Shown here: positions 1-8,523 of the stretch, piece after piece
Layout: the number at the start of each line of letters is the position of its first letter
Numbering within the stretch: the first letter of the stretch is position 1
Assembly (NCBI GenBank): GCA_030523345.1
Contig: JAUNIR010000016.1
Location: 1,663 to 36,049, forward strand
DNA from: Lachnospiraceae bacterium
GTDB lineage: Bacteria; Bacillota; Clostridia; Lachnospirales; Lachnospiraceae
Length of the DNA: 34,387 bases
Direction of reading: 5' to 3'
Made by a program: the position numbers and the translations under genes
Notes under the pieces: generated by a model
The model's input: the letters and a program-made list of their open reading frames with translations, nothing else
Told to the model about the DNA's origin: nothing
Databases searched by the model: none

Positions 1-552
1 GCGACAATTATTGGCTCTATTGGAGCAATTGGTATGTACAAATATAAATTTAAGGGAAAGTCAATTATTGATGGACTTCTTTATATACCTGTTGTAATCC
101 CAGAAATTGTATTAGGTATATCGCTTCTAACAATATTTGCAAAAGTAAATATTCCTAGAGGAATGCTTACATTGATTCTGTCTCATGTCACATTTTGTGT
201 GCCATTTGTCATATTTAATGTAAGGGCAAGATTGTCGGGATATGATAATTCAATTGAAGAAGCAAGTATGGATTTAGGTGCAAATAGACTGGTTACATTT
301 TTTAATATTACGCTTCCTGTCTTAGCACCAGGTATTATGGGTGGTGCGCTTTTAGCATTTACATTGTCTATTGATGATGTGATTATAAGTTATTTTGTAT
401 ATGGTCAGACAAAGACATATCCATTGAAGGTTATGGAAAGTGTTAAGAGTGGTGTTGCACCAGATGTAAATGTTCTTTCTACATTGATACTTGTTGGAAC
501 AATATGTTTTGTAGTATTGACACAAAGTGACTTATTAAAAAGAAAAAAATGA
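1..552 (+). CDS. potC: Spermidine/putrescine ABC transporter permease PotC, 5'-truncated by window edge
   Basis: This is the C-terminal part of an inner-membrane permease of a polyamine ABC importer. The reading frame is open from base 1, so the gene begins outside the window; the ATG at 34 is internal. Several hydrophobic membrane segments are visible. The cytoplasmic EAA loop that docks onto the ATPase is clear (EEASMDLGANRLVTFFNITL, about residues 82-101 of the visible part), followed by LPVLAPGI, as in binding-protein-dependent permeases. The DDVIISYFVYG stretch resembles the PotC C-terminus. It sits 75 bp before potD, and the ATPase and PotB genes are presumably further left. PotC rather than PotB is inferred from its position directly before potD and from the tail. 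Substrate specificity within polyamines cannot be read from the sequence. Confidence 0.9.
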   Translation, partial: ATIIGSIGAIGMYKYKFKGKSIIDGLLYIPVVIPEIVLGISLLTIFAKVNIPRGMLTLILSHVTFCVPFVIFNVRARLSGYDNSIEEASMDLGANRLVTFFNITLPVLAPGIMGGALLAFTLSIDDVIISYFVYGQTKTYPLKVMESVKSGVAPDVNVLSTLILVGTICFVVLTQSDLLKRKK

Positions 553-627
553 TTTGTTAATGAACTGGTATATGTAAAAAGATGAGAGACGCATATATCT
601 GAAAACATTACAAAAGGAGGAAATATT

Positions 628-1686
628 ATGAAAAAGAGATTATTAGGATTACTGATGAGTGTGGCTATGGTCGCTACAATGCTGATTGGATGTGGTGGTG
701 GATCAAAGTCTGCTGAATCTAATGGCGAATTAAATGTATTTGTGTGGACAGAGTATGTCTCAGATGCAGCAATTCAAGCTTTTGAAAAAGAAACTGGAAT
801 TAAAGTAAATGTTTCAACATTTTCATCAAACGAAGATATGCTTGCAAAGTTCAAATCTGAGTCAGAAGGAACTTACGACATTTTGTTACCAAGTGATTAT
901 GCCGTTGAATACTTAGTAGCACAGGATAAACTTATTGAGCTTGATAAGGAAAAGCTTCCAAATATCGCCAATATCAACAGTGCATATTTAAATCCAAGTT
1001 ATGATCCAGATAATAGGTACAGCGTGCCATATGAAGGTGGTGTAGCATGTATTGCTGTTAATAAATCAAAGGTCGATAAAGAAATCACATCATATGATGA
1101 TTTGTTTGACGCTTCGCTTGCAGGAAAGGTCGTAGTACTCGATGACTATAGAGCTATTATCGGTATGACAGCAAGAAGTATGGGATATTCAATGAATGAA
1201 ACTGATGACGCCAAGCTTGCGGAAATACAAGATAAGTTGCTTACATTTAAGGATAATGTAAAGCTTTATGATTCTGATTCACCAAAGTCAGCTCTTATTT
1301 CAGGCGATTGCACAGTAGGTATGGTTTGGTCTGCTGAGGTTGCACTTTCAATGGATGAAAATCCAGATATTGACATCGTATATCCATCAGAAGGAGCATA
1401 TGTATTTCTTGATAACTGGGTAATTCCAAAGGGTGCAAAAAATGTAGATAATGCATATGCTTTCATTGATTTCATGATGAGTGCCGAAGGCGCTAAGATG
1501 AACATTGAGGACTTCCCTTATCTTTGTCCAAATGACGCTGCACTTGAGCTTATGGGTGAAGATTATGTGAATAACGTAGCAAAAAATGTTCCTGCAGAGG
1601 TTATTTCTGGTGGTGAATTTGTTAAGTATTTAGATTCAGCTGTATTGGCTAAGTATGACGAAATGTGGACTAAGCTTAAACAGTAA
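628..1686 (+). CDS. potD: Spermidine/putrescine-binding lipoprotein PotD
   Basis: This 352-residue extracellular solute-binding protein delivers polyamine to the PotABC importer. It has a lipoprotein signal peptide (MKKRLLGLLMSVAMVATM) ending in a lipobox L-I-G-C, so Cys22 is the predicted lipidated residue, followed by a GGGSKS linker. The mature part has the periplasmic-binding fold of the PotD/PotF family: LNVFVWTEYVSDAAIQAFEKE near the start, YDILLPSDYAVEYL, then VPYEGGVACIAVNKS, and VFLDNWVIPKGAKNVDNAYAF toward the C-terminus. Length is normal for the family. The start is fixed by AAAGGAGG at about 614-621. It ends 20 bp before the start of the next gene and has no terminator after it, so potC, potD and the cyclodeaminase-like gene are probably co-transcribed. 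The ligand could be putrescine, spermidine or agmatine; the neighbouring agmatine genes make agmatine or putrescine attractive. Confidence 0.93.
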   Translation: MKKRLLGLLMSVAMVATMLIGCGGGSKSAESNGELNVFVWTEYVSDAAIQAFEKETGIKVNVSTFSSNEDMLAKFKSESEGTYDILLPSDYAVEYLVAQDKLIELDKEKLPNIANINSAYLNPSYDPDNRYSVPYEGGVACIAVNKSKVDKEITSYDDLFDASLAGKVVVLDDYRAIIGMTARSMGYSMNETDDAKLAEIQDKLLTFKDNVKLYDSDSPKSALISGDCTVGMVWSAEVALSMDENPDIDIVYPSEGAYVFLDNWVIPKGAKNVDNAYAFIDFMMSAEGAKMNIEDFPYLCPNDAALELMGEDYVNNVAKNVPAEVISGGEFVKYLDSAVLAKYDEMWTKLKQ

Positions 1687-1706
1687 TATTCGTGTTAGAG
1701 GCAAAT

Positions 1707-2855
1707 ATGAAAATAGATTTTTTATACCTTAATGAAGAAGATATGATAAAGGCAGGAGTTCTTGATGCAGGAAGATGTATTGAGACAATGAGAGACACGC
1801 TTTCGCTATTTGGTAAAAAAGATTTTTTACTTGGTGGGCCAAAAGCAGATGAGCATGGGCTACAGATGAATTTTCCGCAGAAATCAGACATAGAAAATTT
1901 TCCTTTGGATGATGGTCCTGATAGAAGATTCATGGCTATGCCAGCTTATCTTGGCGGTAGATTCCATATTGCCGGTCAGAAGTATTATGGTTCAAATAGC
2001 CATAACTCTGCGTTGGGGCTTCCAAGATCTATCTTGATGGTTACTTTATCTGATGTAGATACAGGTGCACCAAAGGCTATAATGTCTGCAAACCTCTTAA
2101 GTGCTATGAGAACAGGAGCTATGCCTGCCATGGCAGCAATCTATCTTGCTAATAGAGATAGTGAAGTTCTTTCATTAATTGGACCGGGAGTAATTAATAA
2201 GTGTGCGCTTATGTGTTACATGGAGGTTCTTCCGAATATAAAGAAGATTAAGTTAAGAGGTAGTTCTGTTACATCTAAAACTGCTCTTGAAATGAAAGAG
2301 TACATAATTGAAAACTATCCTCAAGTAAAAGAAATAGAGATATGTGATAGTTTAGAATCTGCTTGCCGCGATGCAGATGTTGTAAGCGAGGCAATGAGTG
2401 TATCAAAAGAAAACATGGAAGAATTTAAGCTTGAGTGGTTTAAAAAGGGTGCAACAGTATTTTCTATGGGATCATTCCTTTATAGACAGTACAATGATTT
2501 TATGAATACTAAAATGGTTGTAGACAACTATGGAATGTATAAAAAATATTTAAGTAATTTTATTGCAAGAGGTCCTGTTGATGAGCTCGGTAACAAGAGA
2601 GAATGGGTCATCATGGGAATCCATTTTGTACATCTTGTGGAAAGTGGAGTCGTCCCTAGAGAACAAGTCACAAACCTTTGCGATATAGTAAATGGTGTAT
2701 CAAAGGGTAGAGAAAATAAGGATGAAATAGTGATGTGTTCAATAGGTGGTATGCCACTTGAAGATCTTTCATGGGGATATGATTGCTACCAAAAAGCATT
2801 AGAACTTGGAATAGGAACGAGTCTAAATCTCTGGAATGAGCCATTTATGAAGTAA
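1707..2855 (+). CDS. Ornithine cyclodeaminase / mu-crystallin superfamily protein, paralogue 1
   Basis: A 382-residue member of the ornithine cyclodeaminase/mu-crystallin superfamily, whose characterised members are NAD(P)-linked deaminating cyclases or imine reductases. Supporting stretches are LGLPRSILMVTLSDVDTGAP, MSANLLSAMRTGA and the Rossmann region VLSLIGPGVINKCAL. The dinucleotide loop reads GPGVIN instead of the usual GxGxxG/A, so cofactor binding may be altered. The ATG at 1707 is chosen over an upstream in-frame GTG at 1692 because AGAGG lies just before it and the paralogue at 5098 begins at the same place. Overall it resembles that paralogue throughout, but lacks the final glycine of the loop. 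Close relatives in clostridia have, as I recall, been labelled 'tyramine oxidase subunit B' in automatic annotation; I cannot verify that, and the reaction here is unknown. It is probably translated from the pot transcript, and a hairpin follows it. Confidence 0.8.
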   Translation: MKIDFLYLNEEDMIKAGVLDAGRCIETMRDTLSLFGKKDFLLGGPKADEHGLQMNFPQKSDIENFPLDDGPDRRFMAMPAYLGGRFHIAGQKYYGSNSHNSALGLPRSILMVTLSDVDTGAPKAIMSANLLSAMRTGAMPAMAAIYLANRDSEVLSLIGPGVINKCALMCYMEVLPNIKKIKLRGSSVTSKTALEMKEYIIENYPQVKEIEICDSLESACRDADVVSEAMSVSKENMEEFKLEWFKKGATVFSMGSFLYRQYNDFMNTKMVVDNYGMYKKYLSNFIARGPVDELGNKREWVIMGIHFVHLVESGVVPREQVTNLCDIVNGVSKGRENKDEIVMCSIGGMPLEDLSWGYDCYQKALELGIGTSLNLWNEPFMK

Positions 2856-2875
2856 ATACTTAGTAAGTAATAAAG

Positions 2876-2905
2876 AAGGGCAATGAGAATTAATTCATTG
2901 CCCTT
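2876..2905 (+). terminator. Hairpin between cyclodeaminase paralogue 1 and aguB, weak intrinsic terminator or leader
   Basis: A perfect 11-bp stem pairs AAGGGCAATGA (2876-2886) with TCATTGCCCTT (2895-2905) around an 8-nt loop. The tail is only TTTAAAT, so termination should be partial. It lies 21 bp after the upstream stop and about 37 bp before the aguB start, and no obvious promoter separates it from aguB. Confidence 0.6.
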
Positions 2906-2942
2906 TAAATGTTAACTAAATGCTTGAAAGGAAGTTAATAAC

Positions 2943-3803
2943 ATGAGACATGTTAAAGTTGCAGCAACCCAAATGAGTTGTTCATGGGATAAGAAAGAAA
3001 CATTAATGAAAGCTGATAATCTAGTACGTAAAGCGGCAAAGGAAGGTGCTGAAATAATTCTTATTCAGGAGCTCTTTGAGACACCATATTTTTGTAAGCT
3101 TCAAAAGTTTGAATATATGGAGCTTGCAACCACAATAGACGAAAACCCGGCAATAAAGCATTTTTCCAAAGTTGCAAAAGAGTTAGAAGTGGTACTACCA
3201 ATAAGTTTTTTTGAGAAGGTTGGAAACACACAGTTTAATTCGATAGCAATCATTGATGCTGATGGTTTAATACTTGGAACTTATAGAAAAACACATATAC
3301 CAGATGGTCTACCGTATGCTGAAAAATTTTACTTCACACCTGGAGATACAGGTTTTAAGGTATGGAAAACAAAGTATGCAACGATAGGTGTGGGTATATG
3401 CTGGGATCAGTGGTTCCCAGAAGCGGCAAGATCTATGGCGTTACTCGGTGCAGAGATTTTGCTATATCCAACGGCTATAGGTTCAGAACCAACATTAGGA
3501 AAAGATTCGTCTGTGCATTGGAGAAATACTATGGCAGGACATGCCGCTGCAAATATGATGCCAGTAGTAGCATCGAATAGAATCGGAAGGGAAATAGATG
3601 AGGAAGCTGAAATAACATTTTACGGAAACTCATTTATTGCAGATAATCATGGTGAAATTGTAAAGCAGGCGGATAATTGTACAGAATCAATATTGGTGCA
3701 TGAATTTGATTTGGACGAGTTATCGAAAGAACGTCGTGAATGGGGAATCTTTAGAGATAGAAGACCTGAAATGTACAAAACAATACTTACTCATGGAGAA
3801 TAA
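2943..3803 (+). CDS. aguB: N-carbamoylputrescine amidase
   Basis: This 286-residue cytoplasmic nitrilase-superfamily hydrolase cleaves N-carbamoylputrescine to putrescine, CO2 and ammonia, the last step of agmatine use. The catalytic triad is visible: Glu43 in LIQELFETPYF, Lys116 in YRKTHIPDG, and Cys153 in GVGICWDQWFPE. The substrate-pocket stretch HWRNTMAGHAAANMMPVVASNR is typical of AguB rather than of omega-amidase or beta-ureidopropionase. Length is standard. GGAAG at 2931-2935 precedes the ATG. Only two bases separate its stop from aguA, so the pair is translated from one message, the usual arrangement of the agmatine deiminase pathway. A hairpin at 2876-2905 lies just upstream and may modulate expression. 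Confidence 0.95.
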   Translation: MRHVKVAATQMSCSWDKKETLMKADNLVRKAAKEGAEIILIQELFETPYFCKLQKFEYMELATTIDENPAIKHFSKVAKELEVVLPISFFEKVGNTQFNSIAIIDADGLILGTYRKTHIPDGLPYAEKFYFTPGDTGFKVWKTKYATIGVGICWDQWFPEAARSMALLGAEILLYPTAIGSEPTLGKDSSVHWRNTMAGHAAANMMPVVASNRIGREIDEEAEITFYGNSFIADNHGEIVKQADNCTESILVHEFDLDELSKERREWGIFRDRRPEMYKTILTHGE

Positions 3804-3805
3804 TT

Positions 3806-4903
3806 ATGGCAAATAGAATTATAGGAACTACACCTAAACAGGACATGTACAGAATGCCTGCGGAATATGAACCGCAAAGAAGAATATATATGATATGGCC
3901 ACAGCGTACAGATAATTGGAGGGCTGGAGCAAAGCCAGCTCAGGAGGCCTATACAAATGTCGCGAAGGCAATAAGTGAATTTACACCGGTTACAATGTTG
4001 ACAAATAGCAATCAGTTTGTTAATGCAAGAAATAGACTTCCGGCGGATATTAAAGTTGTGGAAATGAGTTCTAATGATGCCTGGGTAAGAGACTGTGGTC
4101 CTACTTTTTTAATAAATGATAAAGGAAAATTGCGTGCATGCGATTGGAAATTCAATGCATGGGGTGGTCTCGTAGATGGTTTGTATTTTCCATGGGATGC
4201 TGATGATACTTTGGCAGAAAAGGTTTGCGAACTGGAAGATGCAGATAGTTATAGGCTTGATAATTTTATATTGGAGGGAGGTTCATTTCATGTAGATGGT
4301 CAAGGTACAGTTTTAACAACCGAAATGTGTTTATTATCAGAGGGCAGAAATAGTCATCTAAGTAAAGAAGAAATAGAGAACTATCTATGTAACTATCTTA
4401 ATTGTGACAAAGTATTATGGCTTAAGGACGGAATAGATCCAAATGAAACTAATGGGCATGTAGATGATGTTGCGTGTTTTGTTAGACCTGGAGAAGTTGC
4501 GTGCATATATACGGATGATGAAAACGATCCATTCTATGGAGTAGCACAAGCTAATTATGAAGCGTTATTAAATATGAGAGATGCTAAAGGACGAAAACTG
4601 AAGGTTCATAAAGTTTGCACTACTGCAAAACCGGTTTTATTAAAAGGTGCAGAGACAATAGATATAGTTGAAGGAACAATTCCAAGAAGGAATGGAGAGA
4701 TGTGTATTGCATCATATTTGAACTTTCTGATTACAAATGGAGGAGTTATTGTTCCACAATATGATGATGAAAATGATGAGTTGGCTATTTCGCAACTTAG
4801 GGAAATTTTTCCTGATAAAAAGGTTGTAGGTGTGAGAACAAAAGAAATAGTATACGGCGGGGGTAACATTCATTGCATAACTCAGCAGGTGCCGGAGACT
4901 TAA
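3806..4903 (+). CDS. aguA: Agmatine deiminase
   Basis: This 365-residue enzyme of the guanidino-group-modifying (PPAD) superfamily converts agmatine to N-carbamoylputrescine and ammonia. The N-terminal MPAEYEPQRRIYMIWPQRTDNW is the hallmark opening of the family. The catalytic residues are all present: Asp and Arg in DAWVRDCGPTF, His in NETNGHVDDVACF, and the nucleophile Cys357 in GGGNIHCITQQ. TGGAG lies just before the ATG. The gene follows aguB by two bases, and together with the pot genes this makes a complete import-and-convert route from agmatine to putrescine. No carbamate kinase or putrescine carbamoyltransferase is in the window, which fits the AguB (amidase) route and not the catabolic ptcABC route. 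It ends 125 bp before a strong terminator. Confidence 0.96.
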   Translation: MANRIIGTTPKQDMYRMPAEYEPQRRIYMIWPQRTDNWRAGAKPAQEAYTNVAKAISEFTPVTMLTNSNQFVNARNRLPADIKVVEMSSNDAWVRDCGPTFLINDKGKLRACDWKFNAWGGLVDGLYFPWDADDTLAEKVCELEDADSYRLDNFILEGGSFHVDGQGTVLTTEMCLLSEGRNSHLSKEEIENYLCNYLNCDKVLWLKDGIDPNETNGHVDDVACFVRPGEVACIYTDDENDPFYGVAQANYEALLNMRDAKGRKLKVHKVCTTAKPVLLKGAETIDIVEGTIPRRNGEMCIASYLNFLITNGGVIVPQYDDENDELAISQLREIFPDKKVVGVRTKEIVYGGGNIHCITQQVPET

Positions 4904-5027
4904 GATTATAATAACGAGTAATATATTACTTAAAAAGTAGTAGCCAGTAGACAAAATAAGTAAATAAATGGCAACTGGGAGTAATTGTTTAGGTAATACT
5001 TTAGATATAAAGTAAGTATATAAAAGC

Positions 5028-5071
5028 AAAGGCAATGGGGCTGATGATTACATCGGTTCTGTTGCTTTTTT
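5028..5071 (+). terminator. Strong intrinsic terminator or attenuator in front of the cyclodeaminase/flavo-dehydrogenase operon
   Basis: A long stem, including several G-U pairs, runs from AAAGGCAATGGGGCTGATG (5028-5046) across the tetraloop ATTA to the pairing arm ending in GTTGCTTT. A T-run at 5066-5071 closes it. It lies only 13 bp before the ribosome binding site of the next gene at 5098, leaving no room for a promoter downstream of it, so it may act as a leader attenuator as well as ending aguBA. An ATG at 5035 falls inside the left arm and is not a credible start. Confidence 0.82.
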
Positions 5072-5097
5072 ATTTGGAAATTATGGGAGGGATATAT

Positions 5098-6231
5098 ATG
5101 AGCTATCCAACAATTGATTTTTTATTCTTAAGTGAAGAGGACATGATTAAAGCTGGAGTAAAGGATATGCCAGCATGTATAGAGACAATGGAAGAAGTAG
5201 TTAAATGTTTAAACGCTGGTGACTATGTTATGGGTGGTGAAAACCATAACTCTCATGGAAGCCAAGTATCATTTCCTAAAGAATCACCGTTCCCTAATAT
5301 GCCACTTGATGAGGGTGATGACAGAAGATTTATGGCGATGCCTGCATACATTGGTGGATCAATAGATCTTATGGGAATGAAGTGGTATGGAAGTAACAGT
5401 GCAAATAGAAGTAAAGGGCTTCCAAGATCTATTCTTACTGTAATGTTAAATGACAAGGACACAGGTGCACCTCTTGCACTTATGTCAGCAAATATATTAA
5501 GCGCCATGAGAACAGGTGCAATACCTGGGGTAGGAGCTAAGTATCTGGCAAGAAAAGATTCTACGGTTTGTGGAATCTGTGGGCCAGGAGTAATGGGAAA
5601 AACTTCACTTGAAGCTATTCTTTGTGTTTGTCCAGATATAAAGGAAATAAAGGTTAAAGGAAGAGGCCAGAAATCTTTAGATGCATTTATAGAATATGCA
5701 AAGGAAAAATACCCTAATATTCCAACAATAAGGGCAGTTGATACTGTTGAAGAACTGATAAGGGATACAGATGTTGTTTCATTTGCAAACTCAGGAAATA
5801 CGGACCCAAGTACTTATCCATTTATAAAGAAAGAATGGATTAAGCCAGGAGCAACGATTATAGGTCTTAGCTGTTTTGATATGGATTCAAGCGAAATGGC
5901 TGAATGTAAATTAATCGTGGATAATACGCAGTTATATGAAGCATGGGCTGAAGAGTTCCCATACCCAAGCTTTGGAGCAAATAACATTATCGGTTCGAAA
6001 TTCACAGATATGATTCACGATGGAATTATTACTAAGGAAGATATGTACGATTTAGGGGACATCATTTTTGAAAAGAGACCTGGCAGAGAAAGCGATGATC
6101 AGATAATGATTTTCTCAGTAGGTGGAATGCCTGTTGAAGATGTAGCCTGGGGAAAGAAGTGTTATGAAAGGGCGTTAGAGCTTGGAATCGGAACAAAATT
6201 AAGACTCTGGGATAAGCCGGATTTAGCATAG
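5098..6231 (+). CDS. Ornithine cyclodeaminase / mu-crystallin superfamily protein, paralogue 2
   Basis: A 377-residue paralogue of the gene at 1707, similar along the whole length (SEEDMIKAGV, DRRFMAMPAYIGGS, KGLPRSIL, DTGAPLALMSANILSAMRTGA, GGMPVEDVAWG). Its Rossmann loop GPGVMGKTSL keeps the last glycine that paralogue 1 lacks, so it is the better candidate for an active NAD(P)-dependent enzyme. The start is the ATG at 5098 with GGGAGG at 5085-5090; the in-frame ATG at 5035 lies inside a terminator hairpin. It is the first gene of an operon continuing into an Fe-S flavoprotein dehydrogenase (14-bp gap). Known activities of the superfamily are ornithine to proline, alanine dehydrogenase, and ketimine or opine-type reduction. 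Which one applies is not readable; the context suggests an imine or amino-acid intermediate passed to or from the flavoenzyme. Confidence 0.82.
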   Translation: MSYPTIDFLFLSEEDMIKAGVKDMPACIETMEEVVKCLNAGDYVMGGENHNSHGSQVSFPKESPFPNMPLDEGDDRRFMAMPAYIGGSIDLMGMKWYGSNSANRSKGLPRSILTVMLNDKDTGAPLALMSANILSAMRTGAIPGVGAKYLARKDSTVCGICGPGVMGKTSLEAILCVCPDIKEIKVKGRGQKSLDAFIEYAKEKYPNIPTIRAVDTVEELIRDTDVVSFANSGNTDPSTYPFIKKEWIKPGATIIGLSCFDMDSSEMAECKLIVDNTQLYEAWAEEFPYPSFGANNIIGSKFTDMIHDGIITKEDMYDLGDIIFEKRPGRESDDQIMIFSVGGMPVEDVAWGKKCYERALELGIGTKLRLWDKPDLA

Positions 6232-6245
6232 TTGGAGGAACTAAA

Positions 6246-6569
6246 ATGAGTGGAACAAGAATAGAAGAACATCCAATACTTGGAGAAACAATAAAGGGAA
6301 AAGAAATTACTTTTTCATTTGATGGAAAAGAAGTGAAAGGTTATGAAGGAGAACCTATTGCGGCAGCATTAAAGGCAGAAGGCTTAATGGTTCATAGATA
6401 CACACAGAAGGAGCATAAGCCACGTGGCATCTTTTGTGCCATAGGAAGATGTACAGACTGTGTAATGATTGTTGATGGTGTACCAAATGTAAGAACATGT
6501 ATAACACCTTTAAAAGAAGGAATGGAAGTAAAGACGCAGTATGGTGTTAGTGATAAACCATTTGAATAA
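6246..6569 (+). CDS. [2Fe-2S] ferredoxin-like subunit (Fer2_4 type) of amine/imino-acid dehydrogenase
   Basis: A 107-residue single-domain iron-sulfur protein. The pattern FCAIGRCTDCVM followed by VRTCITPLKEG supplies the four cysteines of a plant-type [2Fe-2S] cluster. ITFSFDGKEVKGYEGEPIAAALKAEG is the beginning of the Fer2_4 fold found as the N-terminal part of sarcosine oxidase alpha and as the separate gamma-like subunits of HcnA, opine oxidases and archaeal proline dehydrogenases. It probably carries electrons between the flavins of its partners. GGAGG is placed before the ATG. It is followed by the flavoprotein gene after 30 bp. Confidence 0.85.
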   Translation: MSGTRIEEHPILGETIKGKEITFSFDGKEVKGYEGEPIAAALKAEGLMVHRYTQKEHKPRGIFCAIGRCTDCVMIVDGVPNVRTCITPLKEGMEVKTQYGVSDKPFE

Positions 6570-6599
6570 AAACATATTGTGCATTAGGAGAATGTGATT

Positions 6600-8180
6600 A
6601 TGAAAAGATATGATTTGATAATTGTTGGTGCAGGTCCTTCAGGTCTTTCAGCGGCAATAGAGGCGGCAAAAAGAGGAATAGAGGTTATTGTATTTGATGA
6701 AAATGAAAAGCCAGGCGGACAGCTTTTTAAACAGATACATAAATTTTTCGGTTCAAAGGAACATAGAGCAAAAGTAAGAGGTTTTGTAATTGGTGAACAG
6801 TTACTAGAGGAAGCAGACAAGCTTGGAGTTAAGGTTGAACTGAATTCAACGGTCATTGGACTATATCAGGACAAAGAGGTTGTGGTTAAGAAAGATGACA
6901 AGGTTACTCATTATAAAGCAGATGCAATAATTATAGCAACTGGTGCAGCAGAGAACATGGTTACATTCCCAGGCTGGACATTACCGGGTGTGATTGGTGC
7001 TGGTGCTGCTCAGACAATGATGAACCTTCATGGAGTAAAGCCTGGTAAAAAAATACTTATGCTAGGATCCGGTAATGTTGGACTAGTAGTTTCATTTCAG
7101 TTGATGCAATGCGGATGTGATGTTGTAGCACTAGTAGATGCAGCACCTCGTGTAGGTGGATACGGGGTTCACGCAGCAAAGGTTGCAAGGACAGGAGTAC
7201 CATTTTATTTATCTCATACGATTGTAAAAGCTGAGGGAGAGGAATGTGTTACTGGCGTAACAATCGCTGAGGTTGATTCATCATTTAAGTTTATTGAGGG
7301 AACAGAAAAACATTTTGATGTAGATACAATTTGTCTTGCTGTAGGACTTTCTCCTATGTCACAGCTTCTTAAAATGGCTGGATGTAAAATGGAAGATAAC
7401 CCAAAGCGTGGTGGACAGGTTCCTATATGTGATGAACATGGAAGCACATCAATACCTGGTATATTTGTTGCAGGAGATGTATCTGGAATTGAAGAAGCAT
7501 CATCAGCAATGATAGAAGGAAGAATGGCTGGAATTACAGCAGCCGAATTCCTTGGATATATACAGAAAGATGAAATGGGAACAGAACTTGAAAATCTTGA
7601 TAAGGCACTTGATGGATTAAGACAAGGTATGTTTGCACCATCTAATAGAGGAAAGCTTATTGAAAAAACTGATGAAGGGATTGAGGTATCAGAGAGTTTA
7701 TTAAAGAAGGGATATGTATCAGATGATGAGATAGAAAGATTCCCTGGTGTTACACATAAGAAAGGTATTCATCCTGTAATTGAGTGTACGCAGAATATAC
7801 CATGTAATCCATGTCAGGATGCATGTGTTAAGAAATGTATCTCAATCGGAAGTAACATTACTTCTCTTCCAATAGTAGTAGAAGATGGTGATTGCATTAA
7901 CTGTGGAATGTGTGTTGCAAGTTGTTCAGGACAGGCAATCTTCCTTGTTGATGAGGATTGTGGAGATGGCACTGCGACAGTAACTCTTCCATATGAATTT
8001 TTACCACTTCCTAGTGAAGGAGACAAAGGAATAGCACTTGGAAGAGATGGAAAGAAAGTATGCGAAGCTACAGTTGTATCTGTAAAGAGTGCAAAGGCAT
8101 TTGATAAGACACATTTATTAACTATGAGAGTTCCAAAGGAATATGCGATGAAGGCTCGTTTTTACAAGGAGGCAGAGTAG
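6600..8180 (+). CDS. FAD/NAD(P)-binding iron-sulfur flavoprotein subunit (HcnB / opine oxidase / proline dehydrogenase alpha-like)
   Basis: A 526-residue pyridine nucleotide-disulfide oxidoreductase-type flavoprotein. FAD site: YDLIIVGAGPSGLSAAIEA at residues 3-21. Second Rossmann motif: ILMLGSGNVGLV at about 155-166. FAD closure: STSIPGIFVAGDVSGIEEAS. The C-terminal third has cysteine-rich ferredoxin-like segments, CTQNIPCNPCQDACVKKC and CINCGMCVASC, consistent with one or two [4Fe-4S] clusters. The ATG at 6600 is preferred to the GTG at 6594 because AGGAG ends 9 nt before it. This subunit probably oxidises or reduces NAD(P)H or passes electrons from the DAO-type subunit (8513) through the two [2Fe-2S] proteins. 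In an anaerobe a dehydrogenase is more likely than an oxidase. Relatives act on proline, hydroxyproline, sarcosine, glycine or opines. Confidence 0.87.
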   Translation: MKRYDLIIVGAGPSGLSAAIEAAKRGIEVIVFDENEKPGGQLFKQIHKFFGSKEHRAKVRGFVIGEQLLEEADKLGVKVELNSTVIGLYQDKEVVVKKDDKVTHYKADAIIIATGAAENMVTFPGWTLPGVIGAGAAQTMMNLHGVKPGKKILMLGSGNVGLVVSFQLMQCGCDVVALVDAAPRVGGYGVHAAKVARTGVPFYLSHTIVKAEGEECVTGVTIAEVDSSFKFIEGTEKHFDVDTICLAVGLSPMSQLLKMAGCKMEDNPKRGGQVPICDEHGSTSIPGIFVAGDVSGIEEASSAMIEGRMAGITAAEFLGYIQKDEMGTELENLDKALDGLRQGMFAPSNRGKLIEKTDEGIEVSESLLKKGYVSDDEIERFPGVTHKKGIHPVIECTQNIPCNPCQDACVKKCISIGSNITSLPIVVEDGDCINCGMCVASCSGQAIFLVDEDCGDGTATVTLPYEFLPLPSEGDKGIALGRDGKKVCEATVVSVKSAKAFDKTHLLTMRVPKEYAMKARFYKEAE

Positions 8181-8181
8181 T

Positions 8182-8523
8182 ATGAATGCTGTAAATGATA
8201 GAACAAGAGATATAGGACCATTTGTTGAAGGACCAGATGACGATATGCTTATCTGCCGTTGTGAAGAAATTACAAAGGGAGAAATCAGACGTGCTGTACA
8301 TGATGGAATGTGGACTATGACAGAGATTAGAAGATACCTAAGAACTGGTATGGGATTATGTCAGGGACAGACTTGTGCAAAGCTCGTTAAGGGAATTGTG
8401 GCAAGAGAACTTGGAATTTCACCAGCAGAATTAGAACCAGCTACTTCAAGAGTTCCAATGCGTCCAATAGAAATGCATATTTTTGCAAATGAGGCTAAGG
8501 AGGGCGAAGAATATGAAGACTAA
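8182..8523 (+). CDS. BFD-like [2Fe-2S]-binding subunit
   Basis: A 113-residue small iron-sulfur protein of the BFD-like [2Fe-2S] family (bacterioferritin-associated-ferredoxin fold). Cysteine spacing LICRCEEIT...GLCQGQTCAKLV gives C-x-C and C-x4-C, the signature of this cluster. In related complexes the domain is either fused to the C-terminus of the FAD subunit or, as here, separate. It starts one base after the flavoprotein stop and overlaps the next gene by 11 bases, so all subunits are tightly coupled. It probably wires electrons between the two flavin subunits. Confidence 0.87.
   Translation: MNAVNDRTRDIGPFVEGPDDDMLICRCEEITKGEIRRAVHDGMWTMTEIRRYLRTGMGLCQGQTCAKLVKGIVARELGISPAELEPATSRVPMRPIEMHIFANEAKEGEEYED

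Noticed and set aside
4712-5035. Minus-strand frame of 107 codons across the aguA end and the following gap
   Set aside because: Half of it is antisense to aguA catalytic sequence and there is no ribosome binding site or conserved motif.
5035-5097. N-terminal extension of cyclodeaminase paralogue 2 from ATG 5035
   Set aside because: The start codon is inside the left arm of a terminator, has no ribosome binding site, and the paralogue at 1707 begins where ATG 5098 does.
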